Shown here in pieces: positions 54,751 through 62,200 of a stretch of DNA of 64,000 nucleotides. The stretch's first letter is position 1, and every line of letters starts with the position of its first letter. This DNA is from Nisaea denitrificans DSM 18348. GTDB lineage: Bacteria > Pseudomonadota > Alphaproteobacteria > Thalassobaculales > Thalassobaculaceae. Where the stretch lies: positions 486,726-550,725 of the forward strand of contig NZ_AUFM01000015.1 in the NCBI RefSeq assembly GCF_000426505.1, in the 5' to 3' direction. The notes beneath the pieces are model-generated. The model was given only the letters and a program-made list of their open reading frames with translations. It did not search any database and had not been told where the DNA came from. The position numbers were made by a program, and so were the translations under genes.

Positions 54751-55377
54751 ATGACTCTTCGCAGATTATTTTTCGAGTATTGCAGGCGCCCCCTGCGTGA
54801 CTGGCTTCAGGAACGCAGGCTTCGACAGGCGGTCGCGATGGGTGCGCCGCTGAAGATCGTGCTCGGCGGGACGGCCCCGGCGCCAGACTGGTTCGGCTCC
54901 GATATCGGCTTTTTCGATGCGACGCGTGCGGCTGCCTGGGCGGAGCTTATCGGGCATGAGGGTGCGGTCGACCGGCTGCTTGCCGAGCATGTGTTCGAGC
55001 ATATTCCGCCGGAGTTGATCCCGGTCGTGCTGGAGAACGCGTTCCGCTATCTGAAACCGGGTGGAACCATCCGGATTGCGGTTCCGGACGGACACAATCC
55101 CAACCCTGACTACATCCGGCATGTCGAGCCCGGCGGGATCGGGCCGGGCGCGGACGATCATAAGCAGCTTTTTACAATAGAGAGTCTGAGTGCTGCTCTT
55201 GAGGCTGCCGGGTTCCGGGTCGAGCCCGGGGAGTGGTTCGATAGCGACGGGCAGTTCCACGAAGAGCCCTGGAGCGAGGAGCGGGGGAATATCTACCGCT
55301 GCAAGCGGCACGGCACGCCGGACAAGAGCTTTCCCTCCTCGCATCTCTCGCTGCTGGTTGACGGTATCAAGCCGTGA
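54751..55377 (+). CDS. Methyltransferase-like protein of the EPS locus
   Basis: A 208-residue protein. LLAEHVFEHIPPE, AFRYLKPGGTIRIAVPDG and the later ERGNIYRCKRHG are the C-terminal half motifs of class I SAM methyltransferases. The usual SAM motif I with GxGxG is replaced by VLGGTAPAPDWFGSDIG, so methyl-donor binding is doubtful. Proteins like this occur in capsule and EPS loci. ATG at 54751 or GTG at 54742 may start it; no ribosome binding site decides. It overlaps the convergent gene by 11 bp. Confidence 0.7.
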   Translation: MTLRRLFFEYCRRPLRDWLQERRLRQAVAMGAPLKIVLGGTAPAPDWFGSDIGFFDATRAAAWAELIGHEGAVDRLLAEHVFEHIPPELIPVVLENAFRYLKPGGTIRIAVPDGHNPNPDYIRHVEPGGIGPGADDHKQLFTIESLSAALEAAGFRVEPGEWFDSDGQFHEEPWSEERGNIYRCKRHGTPDKSFPSSHLSLLVDGIKP

Positions 55378-56992
55378 ACAGGATCCGGTAGCGCGCCGTC
55401 GTGATCTCGCCTGGCGGTGGCGGTGGCGCGGCGTTGGACCAGACCCGGAGCCGCCCACTGACGCCGTATTGAGGCTCGGCAGCGGTGACTTCAGTCAGCG
55501 GAAGATCGCTTTCCAGCCGCGCTCCGTCGAGCGCAAAGGCGGTGCCTCCTTCTGCCCCGGGCACCGGTGCCACCGATGCAGGCAACGTTAGCCAGGGCAG
55601 ATGCAGAAGTGCGTCATCAGGTGCCTCGGTCAGTGTCAGGGCATCCTCGATGCCTATGGACCCGGCCTCGAAGTCGAACCGTCGTTCGAACCGGAATGTG
55701 CTGGTCTCGCCGACGATTTTATCCGGCCCCGCCCAGCGGAAATCAGTGCCGGAGAGCAGGGTGCGGAATGTGCCGCCATGTTGCTCGAATACCGGGAGCG
55801 GCAGGGACAGGGCGGTATAGATGCTGTCCGGCAAGGTCTCGTCGCCATAGGACGGCAAAGGCCGCACGCCGTCGGCCGTGACAATATAGGGCAGGGGCTG
55901 CGCCGCCGTGATGGTTCGGCGCGGCAAGGTGGTGATCGCGGAATAGGCCGCATTGCGGACAACCCGGATGCCGTCTTCCAGGCTGTTTTCCGCCGGAAGT
56001 GGCAGAGGTGTGCCGGGTTCGGGTGAGGCGGCGAGCTGTTCCGCCGCGAGCTTCAGGACCGCGCCCGCAAAGGCGAGATAATCCGGCCCGTTATTGTAGG
56101 AATGCCAGCCGATCCGGCGCTGATGGGGGTGGTGCGGTGGCGGTGTGACGTCCTCCCGCTCGTCGATCCGGGTGATCATCAGGGGCAGGGTGCCGTCTGG
56201 TCCGAGGGCCGCCTCCAGCCGGTCGGCGATGGCCCGCAGCAGGGCGATGGAGCCTTCCGGCGCGCAGTCAAGCCGCAGTCCAATGGCAAGGGCCAGTGCC
56301 GCGGCAGCATATCCAAAGCTCTGAAACCGCCCGCGCCCGATGGCATTCACCTCGCCATCATGCAGCGCGGTCCGGACAAGAGCGCGCAGGGCCGCGCGAA
56401 ACCGCTCACGCAGGTCGGCGGATGGTTCTTCGAGCACGGAGATCTGGTAGCCCAGCAGCGCGGTCGCGAAGGCATGATACTGCTGGGTCGGGGCGCCGCG
56501 TTGGTCCTCGATGAACCCGCCCGGTTTCTGGTAGACGGCAAGGGCCAGCCAGCGCTCAGCCCGGCCGGTGATCTTGTCGAGCAACCTTGTGCCGAAAAGC
56601 CTGACGGTGCTGCGCAGAAGAGTCCAGTTGGCGACGCGATTGCGGACAAAGCTCAATTCGCCGAGCACATCCCCGGGTTCCCGGTAGCCGGAGACGGGGC
56701 CTGATCGGAGCAGGTTGGCAAGTGCGAATCGCACGAATTCCCAGTGAAAGCGATTTTCCCAGGCACCGATCCGTGCCTGCTTGTCCTGCTGTTTCAGACG
56801 GTCGAGCGCAGCGGCGATGTCATCCCCGAAGCGCTCCGGCCATCGTCGCCAAAGCATGGCGGCGAAAGCGGTGCCGTAGAATTCCGTTTCCGCGAACCCG
56901 GTTTCGCGATCGCATTGAGCGGCCAGAGCTCCGGCGATCTGTTCCGCGATCCGGTCAAATCGCGCGCCGACTGTGCCTTCAGGAACGCTCAA
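55367..56992 (-). CDS. Unrecognised large helical protein, possible toroid carbohydrate enzyme
   Basis: A 541-residue protein with no signal peptide. Residues 1-340 are rich in amphipathic helices of about 20 residues, suggesting an alpha/alpha toroid; a motif HQRRIGWHSYNNGPDYLAF is striking. The C-terminal 180 residues are beta-prone. The overall shape recalls heparinase II/III-like lyases, but I see no diagnostic catalytic residues. The start is TTG at 56992 with GGAG 7 bases upstream. It overlaps the preceding gene by 14 bp. Confidence 0.7.
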   Translation of the reverse strand: MSVPEGTVGARFDRIAEQIAGALAAQCDRETGFAETEFYGTAFAAMLWRRWPERFGDDIAAALDRLKQQDKQARIGAWENRFHWEFVRFALANLLRSGPVSGYREPGDVLGELSFVRNRVANWTLLRSTVRLFGTRLLDKITGRAERWLALAVYQKPGGFIEDQRGAPTQQYHAFATALLGYQISVLEEPSADLRERFRAALRALVRTALHDGEVNAIGRGRFQSFGYAAAALALAIGLRLDCAPEGSIALLRAIADRLEAALGPDGTLPLMITRIDEREDVTPPPHHPHQRRIGWHSYNNGPDYLAFAGAVLKLAAEQLAASPEPGTPLPLPAENSLEDGIRVVRNAAYSAITTLPRRTITAAQPLPYIVTADGVRPLPSYGDETLPDSIYTALSLPLPVFEQHGGTFRTLLSGTDFRWAGPDKIVGETSTFRFERRFDFEAGSIGIEDALTLTEAPDDALLHLPWLTLPASVAPVPGAEGGTAFALDGARLESDLPLTEVTAAEPQYGVSGRLRVWSNAAPPPPPGEITTARYRILFTA

Positions 56993-57773
56993 AAGTCATC
57001 TCCATTGATAGCGCAATGCGCTCTTCGGAATTCAGGCGGGCCAGCCCGCTGGCCTGCAATTGCAACGCGTTTCGACCGCCGCGCTCCGCGGCATACCAGA
57101 GACGGGATTTCAGACCCGGAACTGACAACAGCGCCCGGCTTGCCCAATCGGGCAGGGACAGTCTGGCAAAACGGTTGAACCAGCGAACCCAGAGAAGCGC
57201 ATAGGGTGGCTTCGGGATCAGCCTTGCATGCACGACCCAGCCTTCCGGAGCATCCCGGATATAGAGAACCTGCTCGAACGCCGACAGGGTTTCCGATTCT
57301 GTAACCCGGATTTCGAGCTTTCCGTTGGAGCCGGAAAGCGTCGCATGGCGGACCGGGTGCTGGTGATAGATATTGCTGCCGGTATGCTCAAAACGCTCGC
57401 CTGCGATCGCTGCTACGGTGAAAGACTCAGCCGAAAAAACTGCCCGGACGACAAAATCCTGAAAGAGCGAGGGCGAAAGCGTGGTAAGCGAGGCGGAGAG
57501 AGTAAGGCTCCGTCCGCGGAGCCTTGACGTGAGGACAGTGCTCCACCGACCCTCGGCCATTTCGACGGTCAGGTGCCGCTCGCCTGCCTCGGGACCGTTC
57601 TTGAGTGCGCGATCCTCTATAATGCGGGCACCATGACGTTCAGGCGCAAGGGTGAAGAAAGAGTGACGGTCGGCAGTTTCAATTCCAAAACCGGTTCCGC
57701 GCATACCGCCACAGCGGATTGCGGTCGGTACACCGTATTCCCAGTCGCACTCAATAAAGTCCGTCACACGCAT
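56979..57773 (-). CDS. Unrecognised beta-rich partner protein of the EPS locus
   Basis: A 264-residue protein. It begins MRVTDFIECDWEYGVPTA and continues with many short beta segments, for example HSFFTLAPERHGARIIED and HPVRHATLSG, and ends in a basic helical segment. It resembles a beta-sandwich such as the C-terminal domain of heparinase-like lyases, but no family is certain. ATG at 57773 is preferred. It overlaps the next gene by 14 bp, so the two are translationally coupled and may form a complex. Confidence 0.65.
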   Translation of the reverse strand: MRVTDFIECDWEYGVPTAIRCGGMRGTGFGIETADRHSFFTLAPERHGARIIEDRALKNGPEAGERHLTVEMAEGRWSTVLTSRLRGRSLTLSASLTTLSPSLFQDFVVRAVFSAESFTVAAIAGERFEHTGSNIYHQHPVRHATLSGSNGKLEIRVTESETLSAFEQVLYIRDAPEGWVVHARLIPKPPYALLWVRWFNRFARLSLPDWASRALLSVPGLKSRLWYAAERGGRNALQLQASGLARLNSEERIALSMEMTFERS

Positions 57774-57808
57774 TCCCGTTTGGCCGGTGCCGCAATGGAG
57801 AGCAGCAT

Positions 57809-59209
57809 ATGACGAGCGAAAGCGCACCGCCAAGTTCCGAGCTGCCAGGTTCCGAGCCGCCGCCGGGCAAAGAGTCATCCAGCGCGCTCAAGCGGTTTCT
57901 GGAGAGCCCGCGCAGTTACGCGCTGGTGGTGCCGACGGTCAATGCCTGTGTCGCCGCCACCGGGCTGTTCATTCCATGGTTCATGGAGCCGGTCTCGTTC
58001 GGCCAGTTCATCCTGATCTCTACCTTCGTGCAGTATCTCTGGCTGCTCGATCTTGGGACATCGCAGCTCATCACCCGGACGTCTGCGCGGATGAAACAGG
58101 CCGGCCTCAACAGCCCGGCCGGCGTCCGGGTTCAGGGCATTCTCTGGACCCGTTTCTATCTTGCGGTCATTGCCACCGTGACGGCTCTCGCGCTTGCCTA
58201 TGCGTTTCGGGATTCCTTCAAGGTGCCGCTGCCCATGCCAGCGACCCTGCTCGCGATTCTGGCCGGCGGCACGCAGTTTATCCTGATGGGACATCTGGCT
58301 CTTTACCGGGGGCTTTCGACCTACGGGCTGTTCACCGCGAACAATTCGATCGTGCAGGTCGGATTGACGGCACCGCGGGTGCTCGGCCTCTATTTCGGGG
58401 GGCTTTCCGGTTGCTTCGCGGTTCTCATCCTCTGGTTCGGTGGCGTTGCCGCCAGCATGCTGCGCCGGGACCCGCCGAGCATCCGGTATCATCCCAGTCT
58501 GGACCGCATGCGCCGGACTGTGGCGGCGGCATTCCCGCTGTTCGTATCGGTCTCGCTCTGGAGCGTTTTCATGATGGCGAATCGCTGGTTCGTTGCGGAT
58601 CTCGCCGATCCAGAGACCTACGGGCAATTCTCTTTCGCGGCGGCGGTGCTCGGCCTTTATGCCGGAACCTTCGGGACCATTGCGCAGGCCTATTACCCGA
58701 AACTTTCGGCCGAAGCCTATGCGGCCGAGCCCTTCGCCCTGTCGCCCCGGGTGGTTGGCGATGCGCTGAAGCTGGCGGCGGTCATTTCGGTGCTTTCCAC
58801 CATCGGCGTGATGCTGGTCAAGCTGGTTGTGCCCTTCGTTTACGTAGCCTACGCGGCTGCGGTTCCGGCCCTGAAGATCTTCCTGGTCGCAGGGATTCCG
58901 ATGATCAGCGCCTCGTGGCTGATGCCGATCGCCATGTCTGCACGAACCCGGCCGATCCGGGAAATCGTGGCCGTCTATTTTCTGGCCATTGGCACGCTCT
59001 GGGCCGGAACCGTCATTGGATTCCGTGAGGCCGGCCTCGAGGGGGTCGGTATCGGCGTGATCCTCGCCTCTTTTGTCATGCTGGGCGGTCAGTCGGTGCT
59101 GCTCAGGCGCAGCCGTGTCCTGTCGATCCGGGGTGCTGCCCGGCTGGTCCTGAGTGTGCTGCTGCTTAGCGGCAGCGTGGCTCTCATCAGCCATTTTGTG
59201 GCACCCTGA
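57809..59209 (+). CDS. Wzx-like oligosaccharide flippase
   Basis: A 466-residue membrane protein with about twelve to fourteen helices of the polysaccharide-transporter (PST) fold. After a short proline/serine-rich N-terminal tail, VVPTVNACVAATGLFIPWFM begins the membrane part, with GQFILISTFVQYLWLLDLG typical of Wzx. GGAGA precedes the ATG. It flips undecaprenyl-linked repeat units. Its start is 35 bp from the divergent beta-rich gene. Confidence 0.87.
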   Translation: MTSESAPPSSELPGSEPPPGKESSSALKRFLESPRSYALVVPTVNACVAATGLFIPWFMEPVSFGQFILISTFVQYLWLLDLGTSQLITRTSARMKQAGLNSPAGVRVQGILWTRFYLAVIATVTALALAYAFRDSFKVPLPMPATLLAILAGGTQFILMGHLALYRGLSTYGLFTANNSIVQVGLTAPRVLGLYFGGLSGCFAVLILWFGGVAASMLRRDPPSIRYHPSLDRMRRTVAAAFPLFVSVSLWSVFMMANRWFVADLADPETYGQFSFAAAVLGLYAGTFGTIAQAYYPKLSAEAYAAEPFALSPRVVGDALKLAAVISVLSTIGVMLVKLVVPFVYVAYAAAVPALKIFLVAGIPMISASWLMPIAMSARTRPIREIVAVYFLAIGTLWAGTVIGFREAGLEGVGIGVILASFVMLGGQSVLLRRSRVLSIRGAARLVLSVLLLSGSVALISHFVAP

Positions 59210-59261
59210 ACGCCGCTTTATGCGGTCGATCGAGAATGTAGACGGATGATGGGGAAAGAAT

Positions 59262-59288
59262 TGCGGCCGACATTACCTGTCGGCCGCA
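59262..59288. terminator. Bidirectional terminator between flippase and RTX genes
   Basis: TGCGGCCGACA (59262-59272) and TGTCGGCCGCA (59278-59288) form a perfect 11-bp stem with loop TTACC. On the minus strand it is followed by ATTCTTTCCCC. It lies 10 bases past the end of the RTX gene and 52 bases past the flippase stop. Confidence 0.75.
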
Positions 59289-59297
59289 CAGACAGAA

Positions 59298-62200
59298 CTA
59301 GATCAGGTCGTTCCAGAGGTTGCCGGTCAGGCCTGCAACCACGACGTCGGCGCCGTCCATTTCCCAGATCGAAACCTGGCCGGTTTCGGTATTCTGGAGC
59401 TGGATATCCGCAGTGCCGTCGCCGTTGAAGTCTGCAACCTCACCGATTTCCCAGTTCTCCTGGAGCTTTCCGACATAGGATTTCGAGGAAGCACCGCCGG
59501 CATCCATTTCCCAGAGGGAAACGATACCATCCGCGCTCGCCGTCAGCAGATCTTGCGAGCCGTCGCCATTGAAGTCGGCGATTTTCTCGATTTCCCAGCC
59601 TTCGCCGAGCTTCCCGACATATGTCCGGGCCGTGACGGTGCCGCCGTCCATTTCCCAAACCGAGACCGCACCGTCGGCGCTCTTGGTCAGGACGTCGGCC
59701 TTGCCGTCGCCGGTGAAATCCTCGACCGCCTCGACCTTCCAGCCCGCGCCGAGCTTGCCGGCGAAGCTCTTGCTGCTCGCGACGCCGCCGTCCATCTCCC
59801 AGACGGAGACGGAACCGTCGTTCTTGACGGCCATGATGTCCTGTTTGCCATCGCCGTCGAAATCCGCGACCGCGCCGATATCCCAACTACTGTCCAAAGT
59901 CCCGGCGTAGCTCTTGTTGCTCGCAGTACCGCCGTCCATCTCCCAGACCGAGACCGCGCCATCGGAGTTGCGGGCCAGAATGTCGGATTTTCCGTCGCCA
60001 TTGAAATCGGCGAGCGTTTCGACTGTCCAGTCCGAAGACATCTGTCCGGCATAGGAGCGATTGGTGACGGTGCCGCCATCCATCTGCCAGATCGAGACCG
60101 CGCCATCCTGGCCCCGTAGCAGGATATCCAGCCCGCCATCGCCGTCGAAATCAGCAGTGCCGGTGATTTCCCAACCGGACTGGAGACGTCCCGAGAACAC
60201 TTTCGCGTCGGCCGCGGTGCCGTTCATCTCCCAGACAGATATGGCGCCGTCGGTGCCATGCAGCAGGATGTCGTCGTCGCCGTCGCCGTCGAAATCCCCA
60301 ACGGCTTTGATCGAGAAGTCACCGCCACGGTTGAGCGCACCGGTCAGGCCTTTCCCATCCGCCGTTGCGCCGTCGAGGGTCCAGACCGACACATTGCTCT
60401 TGTTCGAGACCAGCAAGAGATCCTGTTTGCCGTCGCCGTCGAAATCGCCGGTGGCCTGTACCTTGAATCTCTCCTGGTTCGGGTCGATAGCCGGTTCCGT
60501 CGAGAAGGCGAGCGTCGTATCGCCCGATGCCGCCGAAGCGGTGACGGACTTGAACTCGCCGTCCAGCGTGAAGCTGGCATCCGCATTGCCGTCGCCGGTC
60601 GAGTCGATGGCGACAGTGGTGACACCGTCTGCGAAGGTCAGCGTGACATTGTCACTGGAGAACTCCGCGCCCTTGATGAGCACGGCATCCCCATCTGTCA
60701 GGTCGCTGATCGTATCGCCGGAGAGATCGGACCCGGTGCCCGCGAATGTATCGTTGCCCGCGCCGCCGGTCAGCATGTCGGCGCCGTCGCCGCCGAACAT
60801 CAGGTCAGCACCGTTGCCGCCAACCAGAGTGTCGCTACCGAGGCCGCCGGAGAGGATATCGTTGCCGTCGCCGCCATCCAGAGTGTCGTTGCCCGCGTCG
60901 GCTACGAGTGAGTCGGCGCCAACTCCGCCGGAGAGCGCATCATTACCAGCGCTACCGGAGAGGGTGTCGTTTCCGGCACCGCCCTTCAGTACATCCGCGC
61001 CGTCGCCGCCGATCAGCAGGTCTGCGCCATCCGCGCCTGACAAGATGTCATTGCCGAGGCCGCCGGAGAGGGTGTCGTTGCCGGTGCCGCCATCAAGCAG
61101 GTCGTTCCCGTCACCGCCATAGATCAGATCATCGCCGCCGAGGCCTCTGATCGTATCGTCGCCGATGGCGCCGAGCAGGGTGTCGGCGTTCTCTGTCGGT
61201 ACCGCTTCAGTGCTGAAGGTAAGCGTCGTGCGGCCGTCTGCCGTGCTCGCGGTGACGCTGAGGAAAGTGCCGGCGATGGTGAAGGTCGCATCCGCGGAGC
61301 CGTTCCCGTCCGCGTCGATTGTCACCGTGGTCTTGCCGTCGGCCTGTGACAGGCTGACTTTATCGGCACCGAAGGAGGCATTGGCGATCACCAGATCGCC
61401 GGTCTCCGGATCGAAGCCGGTGATGCTGTCGCCATCGAGACCGGCAAGATCGCCGACAATGCTGTCCGCACCGGCGCCGCCGTCGATTGTGTCACTGCCG
61501 GAGCCGGCCGCGATTGAATCGTCGCCGCTGCCGCCGGAGATCAGGTCGTCGCCCGCACCGCCGTCGATGGTCTCGGCATTGTCGCCGCCGGTGATCTGGT
61601 CGTTTCCGTCACCGCCGTCGATGCTGTCGGTGCCGCCGCCGCCGAAGATCGTGTCGTCGCCCGCGCCGCCGTCGATGGTTTCGGCTGTATCGCTGCCGGT
61701 GATGACATCGTTGCCGTCGCCGCCGCTGACATTGTCCGCGCCGCCTTCATTGACAATTGTGTCGTCGCCGCTGCCGCCGAGCACCGTATCGACGCCGCTA
61801 CCCGCGGTAATGACATCGTTGCCATCGCCGCCGTCGAGCAGATCGTTCGCGCCGCCACCGGAGAGCATATCGTCGCCCGCGCCGCCGCTGATGGTCTCGT
61901 CAGCATCGCTGCCGGAGATGGCGTCGTTTCCGTCACCGCCGTCAAGGCTGTCGGAGCCGCCGATATTGACAATAGTATCGTTGCCTGCGCCGCCGGAGAC
62001 AGTGTCGTTTCCGTCACCGCTGTTGATCTGGTCGTTACCCGCGCCACCGGTCAGCGCGTCATTGCCCGCACCGCCGTCAATCGTGTCGTCGCCTTCGCCG
62101 CCGTCGATCACATCACTGCCATCGCCGCCGGAGAGCAGGTCATTATCGGCACCGGCCGTGACCGTGTCGTCACCTGCGCCGCCAACAACCGTGTTCGCAC

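Noticed and set aside
57228..57812. Plus-strand frames overlapping the beta-rich gene before the flippase
   Set aside because: They are short, without starts supported by ribosome binding sites, and lie wholly opposite a better supported minus-strand gene.
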